64,000 nucleotides of DNA from Curtobacterium herbarum. GTDB taxonomy: Bacteria; Actinomycetota; Actinomycetes; Actinomycetales; Microbacteriaceae. The number at the start of each line of letters is the position of its first letter. Position 1 is the first letter of the stretch. Below are positions 1 to 7,897 of this stretch, piece after piece. The notes beneath the pieces are model-generated. The model searched no databases, was not told the origin of the DNA, and saw nothing but the letters and a program-made list of their open reading frames with translations. The stretch spans positions 2,108,001 to 2,172,000 of the forward strand of contig NZ_JAFBBT010000001.1 of assembly GCF_016907335.1 (NCBI RefSeq), written 5' to 3'. The position numbers were made by a program, and so were the translations under genes.

Positions 1-1022
1 GAGCCCGCGGACGCAGCGACGGCGGCGGCGGTCTCCGGCGCGACCGCTGCCGGCTCGTCCGGGCCGTCGAGCACGTCGAGCACGGCCTGCGACGCCGCCA
101 CCCCGTCCTGCGCCGCGTGGAAGTCGGCGCCGACCTGCCGGATCGGGGCGAACGCCTCCGGGGCGAGGACCAGCACGAACATCGCCGCACCGAGCCCGAG
201 CGAGCCGTCGACCAACCGGATGCCGATCGACACCGCGACGAGCGCGACGGACAGGCTCGCGGCGAGCTCGAGGGCGAACCCGCTGACGAAGGAGAGCCGC
301 AGCACGCCGATGGTGCCCCGGCGGTGGTCGTTGGTGACCTGCCCGATCCGGCCGACCTGACGGCGGGCACGGCCGAAGACCTTGAGGGTCGCCAGGCCCT
401 CGACGGCCTCGGTGAAGGCACTGCCGAGCCGGGCGAGCGCGTCCGCCTGCTCCTGCTGCAGCGAGCGGGTGGCGAGACCGATGAGCACCATGAACACCGG
501 GATGACCGGCAGCGCGCACACGATGACGACGGCGCTCGTCAGGTCGCCCGCGCCGATCGCCACGAGCAGCAGCGGTGTGGCCACGGCGGTGAGCGCGAGC
601 TGCGGCAGGTAGCGGCCGAAGTAGGCGTCGAGCGCGTCGAGCCCGGGGCCGAGCGTCGTCGCGAAGCCGGCGCTCGACCGACCGGCGAGCCACCCGGGGC
701 CCCGGTCGGCCGCGCGCCGGAGCACGGCGGCGCGGAGCTCGCTCTTGACGCGAGCACCCGCGCGGGCGGCGAGGTCGTCCGTTGCCCAGGCCGCGACCGC
801 CCGCAGCAGGAACGCCCCGCCGAGCAGGGCGAGCGTGCCGGCGAAGGTCGCGGGGACGACGCCGACACGGACCGCGTCGACGACCTGGGTCACCGCGGCC
901 GCGATCCCCCACGCGATCGCGATGGTCGCGACCGTCCGCACCGCGCCGGTGCCGGCGGCGGCCACGACGAAGCCGCGCGCCGTCCGGGACAGACGGAGCA
1001 GACGGGGATCGAGCGGCTTCAC
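1..1022 (-). CDS. cydD: Thiol reductant ABC exporter subunit CydD (3' end cut by window)
   Basis: Half of the CydDC heterodimeric ABC exporter, which moves glutathione/cysteine-type reductants across the membrane and is needed to assemble cytochrome bd. Only the N-terminal 340 codons are in the window: they read VKPLDPRLLRLSR and continue as a type-1 ABC exporter membrane domain with several hydrophobic segments and the typical stretch GSAFTEAVEGLATLKVFGR. The ATPase domain lies beyond the left edge. The GTG start at 1022 was chosen because AGGAGG (complement of 1028-1033) sits 5 bases upstream. It follows cydB after 13 bases, giving the common actinobacterial order cydA-cydB-cydD. No start-to-stop frame exists in the window because the gene is truncated. 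Confidence 0.85.
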   Translation of the reverse strand, partial: MKPLDPRLLRLSRTARGFVVAAAGTGAVRTVATIAIAWGIAAAVTQVVDAVRVGVVPATFAGTLALLGGAFLLRAVAAWATDDLAARAGARVKSELRAAVLRRAADRGPGWLAGRSSAGFATTLGPGLDALDAYFGRYLPQLALTAVATPLLLVAIGAGDLTSAVVIVCALPVIPVFMVLIGLATRSLQQEQADALARLGSAFTEAVEGLATLKVFGRARRQVGRIGQVTNDHRRGTIGVLRLSFVSGFALELAASLSVALVAVSIGIRLVDGSLGLGAAMFVLVLAPEAFAPIRQVGADFHAAQDGVAASQAVLDVLDGPDEPAAVAPETAAAVAASAG

Positions 1023-1035
1023 CCGTGCCTCCTGG

Positions 1036-2040
1036 TCAGTGCGCGGCCTGCGCGACGGTGGCGCGCGAGACCCGCTTGCGGAAGATCCAGTAGGTCCACG
1101 CCTGGTAGGCGAGCACGAGCGGGACGCAGACCAGCGCGACCCAGCTCATCACGGTCAGCGTGTACGTGCCGGACGAGGCGTTGGCGACGGTCAGGCTGTT
1201 CGCCGGGTCGTTCGTGGCGGGCATGACGTCCGGGAACACCGCGGTGAACATCGCGACGACGACCGCCGCGATCGTGACGGCCATCAGGGCGAAGGCACGT
1301 CCCTCCCGGCCGCGTGCGGCACAGAGGACCGCGACGACCAGGGCCACCGCGGCGATGACGGACAGCACGAGCGACGTCGGGGTGGAGCGCACGAGGGCCA
1401 TCGTCACCAGGAACACGGCGGCGACCACGATCGTGACGACGCCGGCGCGCTTCGCCAGGCGCATCGCCCGCTCGCGCATCTCGCCCTCGGTCTTCAGCGC
1501 CACGAACACGACGCCGTGGGTGAAGAAGACCAGCAGGGTCGTCGCACCGGCGAGCAGCGCGAAGGGGTTGAGCAGGTCGAACAGCGTGCCGGTGTAGTTG
1601 TGGCCGGAGTCCATCGGGATCCCCCGGACGACGTTGCCGAACGCGACGCCCCAGAGGAACGACGGCACCGCGCTGCCGACCACGATCATCAGGTCGAACC
1701 GGCGCTTCCACGCCAGGTGCTTGTTCTGGTGCCGGTACTCGAAGGACACCCCGCGCAGGATCAGGGCGGCGAGGATGAACAGCAGCGCCAGGTAGAAGCC
1801 GGAGAACATCGTCGCGTACCACTCCGGGAACGCTGCGAACAGGCAGGCACCGGCGACGATCACCCAGGTCTCGTTGAGGTCCCAGACGGGGCCGATGGTG
1901 TTGATGAGGACCCGGCGGTCGGTGTCGTCCCTGCCGAGGAACGGCAGGGACATGCCGACGCCGAAGTCGAACCCGTCGAGCACGAAGTACCCGACGAAGA
2001 AGAGTCCGACGATCGCGAACCACAGAACGGGCAGGTCCAT
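1036..2040 (-). CDS. cydB: Cytochrome bd menaquinol oxidase subunit II
   Basis: Integral membrane subunit II of cytochrome bd, a high-affinity terminal oxidase that reduces O2 with electrons from (mena)quinol. It is 334 residues, normal for the family, with about eight to nine hydrophobic helices. The N-terminal motif FVGYFVLDGFDFGVGM followed by GPVWDLNETW is diagnostic of CydB. The ATG lies 2 bases after the cydA stop, so the two subunits are surely co-translated from one mRNA. The next gene, cydD, begins 13 bases downstream. Confidence 0.97.
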   Translation of the reverse strand: MDLPVLWFAIVGLFFVGYFVLDGFDFGVGMSLPFLGRDDTDRRVLINTIGPVWDLNETWVIVAGACLFAAFPEWYATMFSGFYLALLFILAALILRGVSFEYRHQNKHLAWKRRFDLMIVVGSAVPSFLWGVAFGNVVRGIPMDSGHNYTGTLFDLLNPFALLAGATTLLVFFTHGVVFVALKTEGEMRERAMRLAKRAGVVTIVVAAVFLVTMALVRSTPTSLVLSVIAAVALVVAVLCAARGREGRAFALMAVTIAAVVVAMFTAVFPDVMPATNDPANSLTVANASSGTYTLTVMSWVALVCVPLVLAYQAWTYWIFRKRVSRATVAQAAH

Positions 2041-2042
2041 CT

Positions 2043-3455
2043 TCAGTACACCGTCACTTCGTGCTTGACCTCGCCGGTCTCCGCATCGACCTCGGCCGGG
2101 GCGGCCGGGCCCTCCTGGGCGACCTTCTTGATGAGTCGGAACTCGACCACCGCGAGGGATCCGTAGATGAGCGTGAACACGACGAGCGAGATGAGGACCT
2201 CGAGACCCGTCACGTTCGGGGAGACCCCGTCGGCCGTCTTGAGCAGGCCGAACACCAGCCAGGGCTGGCGGCCCATCTCGGTGAAGACCCAGCCGACGAT
2301 CATCGCGGCCATCGGCAGCGGCACGGCCCAGATCGCGATGCGCCAGATCCAGCGCTGCTGCGGGAAGCGACCCTTGCGGGTGAGCCAGAGCCCGGCGAGC
2401 GAGACCATCACCGCACCCATCCCGAGCGCGATCATCCAGCGGAAGGACCAGTAGGTCACCCAGATGATCGGCTTGTAGTCGCCCGGGCCGTAGACCTGCG
2501 TGTACTGCGCCTGCAGGTCGTTGATGCCCTCGACCGTGCCGGAGAACGTGTGCGTCGACAGGAAGGACAGCAGGTAGGGCACCCGGATCGAGAAGAGCTC
2601 GGTGACGCCGTCGGGTGTGCCGAGCGTGAAGATCGAGAACGAGGCGTCCTTGCCGGTCGCGGTGTTGTAGAGCGCCTCGGCGGCGGCCATCTTCATCGGC
2701 TGCGTGTCGACCATCGTGAGGCCGAGCTGGTCACCGGTGAGGACCGTGAGTGCACCGGCCGCGACCATCGTCCACAGGCCGAACTTCAGCGCCGGCATCA
2801 TGGTCTCGAGGTTCTGGTTGCGCGACAGGTGGTACGCGGCGACCGAGATGATGACGCCGGCGGCGACCATGAAGCACGCGAAGATCGTGTGCGGGAAGGC
2901 GGCCAGGGCGACCTTGTTGCCGAGGACGGCCCAGATGTCGGTGAGTTCGGCGCGCCCCTTGGCCTCGTTGATCGTGTAGCCGACCGGGTGCTGCATGAAC
3001 GCGTTCGCGGCGATGATGAAGTACGCCGACATGATCGTGCCCGCGCTGACGCACCAGATGCTCGCCAGGTGCACCTTCTTCGGCAGGCGGTCCCAGCCGA
3101 AGATCCAGATGCCGATGAACGCCGCCTCGAAGAAGAACGCCAGGATGCCCTCGAGCGCGAGCGGGGCGCCGAAGACGTCACCGACGAAGCGCGAGTAGTC
3201 CGACCAGTTCATGCCGAACTGGAACTCCTGGACGATGCCGGTGACGACGCCCATCGCGAAGTTGATGAGGAAGATGCGTCCGAAGAACCGCGTGAGCTGC
3301 AGGTAGTGCGCGCGCCCGGTCCGGACCCAGGCGGTCTGGAACACCGCGACGACGACGGCCATGCCGATCGTCAGCGGGACGAAGAGGAAGTGGTAGATCG
3401 TCGTCAGACCGAACTGCCACCGCGACAGCAGGAGCGGGTCCAGGAGGTCGTTCAT
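2043..3455 (-). CDS. cydA: Cytochrome bd menaquinol oxidase subunit I
   Basis: Catalytic haem-bearing subunit I of cytochrome bd (470 residues). The start MNDLLDPLLLSRWQFGLTT is the conserved N-terminus; the open frame extends 33 codons further up, but that extension is Cys/Arg-rich and not family-like. His22 in TIYHF corresponds to the haem b595 ligand, the FPHT stretch holds another haem His, and GRQPW lies near residues 396-400. The quinol loop is short, as in Gram-positive CydA. It is the first gene of cydABD, with a weak ribosome site (CGAAGC) before ATG. Two inverted repeats lie in the 120 bases upstream, suggesting redox control. The protein uses oxygen at low tension, complementing the aa3 oxidase at 12719-15795. 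Confidence 0.97.
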   Translation of the reverse strand: MNDLLDPLLLSRWQFGLTTIYHFLFVPLTIGMAVVVAVFQTAWVRTGRAHYLQLTRFFGRIFLINFAMGVVTGIVQEFQFGMNWSDYSRFVGDVFGAPLALEGILAFFFEAAFIGIWIFGWDRLPKKVHLASIWCVSAGTIMSAYFIIAANAFMQHPVGYTINEAKGRAELTDIWAVLGNKVALAAFPHTIFACFMVAAGVIISVAAYHLSRNQNLETMMPALKFGLWTMVAAGALTVLTGDQLGLTMVDTQPMKMAAAEALYNTATGKDASFSIFTLGTPDGVTELFSIRVPYLLSFLSTHTFSGTVEGINDLQAQYTQVYGPGDYKPIIWVTYWSFRWMIALGMGAVMVSLAGLWLTRKGRFPQQRWIWRIAIWAVPLPMAAMIVGWVFTEMGRQPWLVFGLLKTADGVSPNVTGLEVLISLVVFTLIYGSLAVVEFRLIKKVAQEGPAAPAEVDAETGEVKHEVTVY

Positions 3456-3466
3456 GCTTCGACGGT

Positions 3467-3523
3467 ACTTGTCCAGGCGCCGATTCGACAAGTTGTAGAG
3501 GGGCCTCGTGCACGAACGTGCAC
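3467..3523 (-). promoter_or_regulatory. cydA upstream region with two inverted repeats
   Basis: Upstream of cydA are ACTTGTC-N13-GACAAGT (3467-3473 and 3487-3493) and a 16-base palindrome GTGCACGAACGTGCAC (3508-3523). The sequence here is less GC-rich than its surroundings and includes a possible -10 TACAAC (complement of 3492-3497). Operator function is inferred from position only; neither repeat matches the Rex or GlxR consensus that I know. Confidence 0.4.
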
Positions 3524-3578
3524 AGGCTCTGCACGGCACAACCGTGCGGAACAAGTGTCACGCACGACCGCTCCCGGA

Positions 3579-3621
3579 ACGACGACAGGCGTCGGGCTCG
3601 ATGCCCGACGCCTGTCGTCGT
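3579..3621 (-). terminator. Hairpin terminator after the osmoprotectant operon
   Basis: A perfect 19-base inverted repeat (3579-3597 / 3603-3621, arm ACGACGACAGGCGTCGGGC) with a 5-base loop lies 42 bases past the stop of the binding-protein gene. There is no clear U-tract, which is common in high-GC actinobacteria. Confidence 0.75.
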
Positions 3622-3663
3622 GGACCCCGCAGAACGACGCGGGACCCGGGGTGTCCGTGCGAC

Positions 3664-4587
3664 CTAGAGCAGACCCTCGTCGGTCAGGAAGTCCTTCGCG
3701 ATCGTCGAGGCCTTCTCCTTGTCGACGGTGCTCTTCGTGTTCAGCTCGATGAGCGCGTCGGTCGTCAGGACCTTGCTCACCTTGTTGATGTCCGCCGCGG
3801 CCTTGTCGTCGACCTTGCTCGACACGACCGGGGTGACGTTCTGCGGCACGATCAGGTTCTTCGGGTCCTTGAGGACCACGAAGTCGTTGGCCTTGATGCT
3901 CGGGTCGGCGGTGTAGATGTCCGCGAGCTGCACGGTGCCGTCCTTCAGCGCCTTGACCGTCAGGGCTCCGCCGGAGTCCTCGATCGCCTTGGACTGGACG
4001 GTGACGCCGTAGACCGACTGCAGGCCCTTCGGACCGTACGGGCGGGTCTGGTTCTCGGAGTTCGCGCCGACGGTCAGCGTGCCCTTGACCTTCGACAGGT
4101 CGGCGAGGCTCGTCACGTCGTTCTCCTCGGAGAACTTCTTCGTGACGGTGTAGCTGTCCTGGTCGGTGGCCTCGGCGGCGTCCAGGGCACGGAGCCCCTT
4201 AGGCAGCGACTTCTCGAGCCCGGCCGTGATCTCGGACTCGGTCTTGGCGGTCGACTTCTTGTCGAAGTACTGCAGCAGGTTGCCGCCGTACTCGGGCATG
4301 ACGTCGATCGCGCCCTTCTCGAGCTGCGGGAGGTAGACCTCGCGCTGCCCGATGTTGAAGTTGCGCTTCACCTGGAAGCCGTCCTTCTCGAGGACCTGGG
4401 CGTAGAGCTCGGCGATGATCTCGTTCGAGTAGTACTGCTGCGACCCGACGACGATGGTCTTCGAGTCGGAGGAGGTGCTGGAGCCGCTGTCGAGCGGGCT
4501 GCTGGAGGAGCAGCCGGCCAGGGCGGCGGCCACGCCGACGGCGACCGCGGCGGCGATGCCGGCGCGGAGCTTGGGTGCTGTGATCAC
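3664..4587 (-). CDS. Osmoprotectant/glycine betaine ABC transporter substrate-binding lipoprotein
   Basis: Extracellular binding protein (307 residues) of an OpuC/ProX-type importer for quaternary ammonium compounds such as glycine betaine, carnitine or choline. It has an N-terminal signal peptide with lipobox L23-A-G-C26, a Ser-rich spacer, then the OpuAC fold with QREVYLPQLEKGAIDVMPEY, typical of the family. The start is GTG at 4587; its first bases overlap the stop of the upstream permease (GTGA), so translation is coupled. It is the last gene of the four-gene minus-strand operon 6927-3664. The exact substrate cannot be read from sequence. Confidence 0.9.
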   Translation of the reverse strand: MITAPKLRAGIAAAVAVGVAAALAGCSSSSPLDSGSSTSSDSKTIVVGSQQYYSNEIIAELYAQVLEKDGFQVKRNFNIGQREVYLPQLEKGAIDVMPEYGGNLLQYFDKKSTAKTESEITAGLEKSLPKGLRALDAAEATDQDSYTVTKKFSEENDVTSLADLSKVKGTLTVGANSENQTRPYGPKGLQSVYGVTVQSKAIEDSGGALTVKALKDGTVQLADIYTADPSIKANDFVVLKDPKNLIVPQNVTPVVSSKVDDKAAADINKVSKVLTTDALIELNTKSTVDKEKASTIAKDFLTDEGLL

Positions 4588-5312
4588 GAGGGGGTTCCTT
4601 CCGGGATGGGTGTGTGGGGCCGCTCACGCGATCCCGAGCGACGCCGCGTCGGGCGTTCGGCGACGCCCGCGGGCACCACCGCCCGCTGGAGCACGGAGAA
4701 GACGATCTCGAACGCGATCGCGAGTGCGATCACGAGGATGGAAGCGCCGAGCATCATGGCGTAGTCCTGGGTCTTCAGCCCGAGGAACACGTACCCGCCG
4801 AGCCCGCCCGAGCCGACGTACGCGGCGAGGGTGGCGGTGGCGACGACCTGGAGCACGGCGGCACGGACACCACCGACGAGCAGCGGCAGGCCGAGCGGGA
4901 TCTCGACCTTGGTCAGGATCTGCCACCCGGTCATGCCCTGCGCGCGGGCGGCGTCGACGGTCACCGGCTCGACGGACTCGATGCCGGCGTACGCACCGGC
5001 GAGCACCGACGGGATCGCCAGGACGACGAGCGCCAGCAGCGGAGCCTGCAGGTTGGCGCCGAGCAGGAGGCCCACCAGGGTGAGCACGCCGAGGGTCGGC
5101 AGGGCGCGGATGCCGCCGGACAGGGCGATCGCGAAGCCGCGGGCCTTGCCGGTGTGCCCGATGGCGTAGCCGATCGGGATGGCGATCACCGACGCGATCA
5201 GGACGGCGAGGAGCGAGATCCAGATGTGCTCCCACAGCCGCGCGGGCACGGCGTCGGGACCGGCGTAGTTGGCGGGGTCGAACACCCAGCCGAAGGCTTG
5301 TCCGATGATCAT
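4584..5312 (-). CDS. Osmoprotectant ABC transporter permease (second)
   Basis: Membrane subunit (242 residues) of the same importer. It begins MIIGQAFGWVFDPANY and has about five to six hydrophobic helices. The cytoplasmic coupling (EAA) loop reads DAARAQGMTGWQILTKVEIP around the middle, matching ProW/OpuCB-OpuCD permeases. The ATG at 5312 overlaps the stop of the first permease by 4 bases (ATGA), and its own stop overlaps the start of the binding protein. The C-terminal tail after the last helix is Arg/Pro-rich. A longer open frame reaching 6053 is a shadow of the upstream permease gene. Confidence 0.9.
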   Translation of the reverse strand: MIIGQAFGWVFDPANYAGPDAVPARLWEHIWISLLAVLIASVIAIPIGYAIGHTGKARGFAIALSGGIRALPTLGVLTLVGLLLGANLQAPLLALVVLAIPSVLAGAYAGIESVEPVTVDAARAQGMTGWQILTKVEIPLGLPLLVGGVRAAVLQVVATATLAAYVGSGGLGGYVFLGLKTQDYAMMLGASILVIALAIAFEIVFSVLQRAVVPAGVAERPTRRRSGSRERPHTPIPEGTPS

Positions 5313-6025
5313 GACGTGACCTCCGCGTTCTGGAGCACACGGCGGGTCGCGCGCTTCGACGGCGCCGAGCGACGCGTCCACGGCATCACGATGCGGCCAA
5401 GCAGCACGAGCAGCCCGTCGATCGCGAAGGCCAGGACGAGGACCATCACGACACCCGCCAGGATCTCCTCCGGGATGTTCCGCCCGATGCCGTCCGTGAA
5501 GAGCGACCCGAGGCTCTGGATGCCGAGGACCGCGCCGACCGTGGTGAGCGAGATCGTCGACACCGAGACGACCCGGAGTCCGGCGAGCAGCACCGGTCCG
5601 GCGAGCGGCAGGTCGACGCGGAAGAAGCGCTGGGCGCCCGAGTACCCCATGGCGGTCGCGGCCGACGTGGTCTCGGCGTCGACCGACCCGAGACCGTCCA
5701 CCGTGGAGCGGACCATGAGCGCGAGGCCGTAGAGCGTCAGGCCGATGACGACGTTGATCGGGTCCTGCAGTCCGGTGCCGATCAGGCCAGGCAGCGCGAT
5801 GAACAGCGGCAGCGACGGGACGGCGTAGAGCAGCCCGGCGAACGTGACGATGCCGCCACCCACCCCGCTGCTGAAGCGGCGCGCGCCAGGCCGGCGGAGT
5901 CGGACGACGAGCCACCCGATCGGGATCGACAGCAGGAAGGCGACGATGATCGGCGGGATCGCGATCATCAGGTGTGCGACCGTGTCGTCCCCGATCGTGT
6001 CGAGGTTCGACAGCACCCACTTCAC
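5309..6025 (-). CDS. Osmoprotectant ABC transporter permease (first)
   Basis: First membrane subunit (238 residues) of the osmoprotectant importer. It starts at GTG 6025 (MKWVLSNLDTIGDDTVAHL), overlapping the ATPase gene stop by 4 bases (GTGA). Hydrophobic helices flank the coupling loop SAATAMGYSGAQRFFRVDLP, characteristic of OpuC/ProW permeases. Two separate permease genes rather than one indicate a heterodimeric OpuC-like channel. All four genes of the operon are joined by 4-base overlaps, which should give near-equal synthesis. Confidence 0.9.
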   Translation of the reverse strand: MKWVLSNLDTIGDDTVAHLMIAIPPIIVAFLLSIPIGWLVVRLRRPGARRFSSGVGGGIVTFAGLLYAVPSLPLFIALPGLIGTGLQDPINVVIGLTLYGLALMVRSTVDGLGSVDAETTSAATAMGYSGAQRFFRVDLPLAGPVLLAGLRVVSVSTISLTTVGAVLGIQSLGSLFTDGIGRNIPEEILAGVVMVLVLAFAIDGLLVLLGRIVMPWTRRSAPSKRATRRVLQNAEVTS

Positions 6026-6927
6026 CGGGTGCTCCCACCCTGCGCCGCAGCACCCGGGACGCTGGGCGTCCCGGCCTCGGAGCGGACAGCGGCAGCGGCG
6101 TCGACGACGCCCACGGGACCGGTCAGGACGCCTGCGGCGCGACCGTCACCGTCCACGACGACCGGACCGGTCGGGGTCTGCTCGACGCGGAGGGACCGAC
6201 GGCCCCGCCCGACGCCGATGAAGTTCGCGACGAAGTCGTCCGCCGGTGCGGACAGGATCTCCGCCGGGGTCCCCTGCTGGGCGATCTCGCCGCCCTTCTT
6301 GAGGATGACGACCTGGTCGCCGAGCTTGAAGGCCTCGTCGATGTCGTGCGTCACGAAGACGACGGTCTTGCCGAGCTCGCGCTGCAGCCGGATCAGCTCG
6401 TCCTGCAGGTCGTTGCGGACGAGCGGGTCGACGGCACCGAACGGCTCGTCCATGAGCAGCACGTTCGGGTCGACGGCCAGGCCGCGGGCGACGCCGACGC
6501 GCTGCTGCTGTCCGCCGGAGAGCTGCGAGGGGTACCGGTCGGCGAGCGACCGGTCGAGGCCGACGGTGTCCATCAACTCGAGGGCACGCTTCCGCGCGTC
6601 GGCCTTCGAGACACCGGTGAGCAGCGGCACGGTCGCGATGTTGTCGGCGACCTTGCGGTGCGGCAGCAGCCCGGCGTTCTGCATCACGTAGCCGATCCGA
6701 CGGCGCAGCTGCACCGGGTCGACACCCGCGATGTCCTCGCCGTCGATCTGGACGGAGCCCGAGGTCGGGTCGATCATCCTGTTGATCATCCGGAGGAGCG
6801 TGGTCTTGCCACAACCGCTCGAACCGACGAACACCGTCGTGCTCCGCGAGGGGATCACGAGGTCGAACGACTCGACGGCGTTCGTGCCGTCCGGGTAGGT
6901 CTTGCGCACCGAGCGGAACTCGATCAT
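6022..6927 (-). CDS. Osmoprotectant ABC transporter ATP-binding protein
   Basis: ATPase subunit (301 residues) of the betaine/carnitine/choline importer and first gene of its operon. Walker A GSSGCGKT is at residues 35-42, the signature LSGGQQQR begins near 136, Walker B VLLMDEP is near 156-162 and the H-loop is VFVTHD. The C-terminal extension after residue 240 is Ala/Gly/Val-rich and does not show a clear pair of CBS domains, so any osmosensing CBS module seems reduced or absent. A purine-rich AAGAAGG site precedes the ATG. The promoter must lie in 6928-7057, where I see no firm -35/-10 pair. Confidence 0.92.
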   Translation of the reverse strand: MIEFRSVRKTYPDGTNAVESFDLVIPSRSTTVFVGSSGCGKTTLLRMINRMIDPTSGSVQIDGEDIAGVDPVQLRRRIGYVMQNAGLLPHRKVADNIATVPLLTGVSKADARKRALELMDTVGLDRSLADRYPSQLSGGQQQRVGVARGLAVDPNVLLMDEPFGAVDPLVRNDLQDELIRLQRELGKTVVFVTHDIDEAFKLGDQVVILKKGGEIAQQGTPAEILSAPADDFVANFIGVGRGRRSLRVEQTPTGPVVVDGDGRAAGVLTGPVGVVDAAAAVRSEAGTPSVPGAAAQGGSTR

Positions 6928-7057
6928 GGGTGCCCTTCTTGGTGGAGGTAGCCCGACTCCGGACGACAGTACAGGCCGGAGCGCGTGGTGGTTCCGTCGC
7001 GGCGGTGCATGACGCCATGCGGACAGCGACGACGGGTCCGCGCAGTCCGGACAGGAA

Positions 7058-7089
7058 CGCCCGCCCCTCTGCGGTCAGAGGGACGGGCG
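7058..7089 (-). terminator. Hairpin terminator after the TetR gene
   Basis: An inverted repeat with 13-base arms (7058-7070 / 7077-7089) and one mismatch lies 18 bases past the TetR stop codon. The loop is 6 bases. It isolates the TetR gene from the osmoprotectant operon downstream on the same strand. Confidence 0.65.
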
Positions 7090-7107
7090 CCCGAGGTGGG
7101 TCGACGG

Positions 7108-7755
7108 TCAGGAGGCCCCGATCACCGACTCCAGGTACGGCCGGCTCATCGCGCGGTACGCAGCGATCAGCTCGGTGTCGGGGTGGTCGCGGTCGACGTG
7201 GGCCCGGGCGAGGACCGCGTGCGCGGACTCCGCCAGCACGACCCAGGCGCGGCTGATCGCCTCGGTCTGCGGCAGGTCGAATCGCTCGCGCATCACGGTG
7301 CCGACGGCCCCGCCGAGCGCGGCGAGCCGGTCGGCGTCCTCGTCACCGGACGTGGTGTCGATGTCGGCGAAGCGGATCGCGCGGAAGCCGGGCTCCGTCC
7401 GGTACATCTCGGCGGTCATGTCGACGAGCGCGTCGCAGCCCTCCTGCCAGGTCGTGGCACCGGAGGCGTCGAGCGTCTCGACGAATCGGGCGGCGAGGCG
7501 CTGGGTGCAGCGGATCGCCAGGGCCTCGACCACGGCGATGCGGTCCGGGAAGTACCGGTAGACCGTCCCGATGGACGCGCCGGCACGCTCGGCGACCATG
7601 GCGGTCGTGAGCCGCTCGAAGCCGATCTCGTCGATGACCGCCGCCGCGGCGTCGAGCAGACCCGCGAGGCGCGCCGAGCTGCGGGCCTGGACCGGCTCGT
7701 TCCTGAGCAGTGACGATCCCCCCGGCAGTGCGTTCGAAACCTCGGTGACGAGCAC
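7108..7755 (-). CDS. TetR/AcrR family transcriptional regulator
   Basis: One-component DNA-binding regulator (215 residues). The N-terminal helix-turn-helix spans about residues 32-78 (AAAVIDEIGFERLTTAMVAE then RAGASIGTVYRYFPDR), followed by an all-helical ligand/dimer domain. The start is GTG at 7755, chosen for the AAGGAG ribosome site (complement of 7761-7766) 5 bases upstream; the open frame continues to 8163 but is antisense to the next gene. It diverges from the App1-like phosphatase gene across 142 bases. A 13-base palindrome sits right at its ribosome site, suggesting autoregulation. The ligand is unknown. Confidence 0.9.
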   Translation of the reverse strand: MLVTEVSNALPGGSSLLRNEPVQARSSARLAGLLDAAAAVIDEIGFERLTTAMVAERAGASIGTVYRYFPDRIAVVEALAIRCTQRLAARFVETLDASGATTWQEGCDALVDMTAEMYRTEPGFRAIRFADIDTTSGDEDADRLAALGGAVGTVMRERFDLPQTEAISRAWVVLAESAHAVLARAHVDRDHPDTELIAAYRAMSRPYLESVIGAS

Positions 7756-7768
7756 GTGAACTCCTTCT

Positions 7769-7781
7769 CGCGGTGACCGCG
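7769..7781. promoter_or_regulatory. Possible TetR operator palindrome
   Basis: CGCGGTGACCGCG (6-base arms, 1-base centre) lies in the divergent region between the TetR gene and the App1-like gene, 14 bases upstream of the TetR start. TetR repressors typically bind such palindromes next to their own gene, but this one is short for a full site. Confidence 0.35.
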
Positions 7782-7897
7782 GGCTGACTGGCTGAGACCG
7801 CAACTCTCGCAGACACCGGCTTGGTCTTGGCTGCGATTCCCGGGGTGTCGGGTGCACGACCCCGTCCCGGGACCACCCCACATGGGATGATGGTGCG

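Noticed and set aside
3456..3554. Upstream extension of cydA by 33 codons
   Set aside because: The extension is Cys/Arg-rich, covers the inverted repeats, and the conserved CydA N-terminus begins at 3455.
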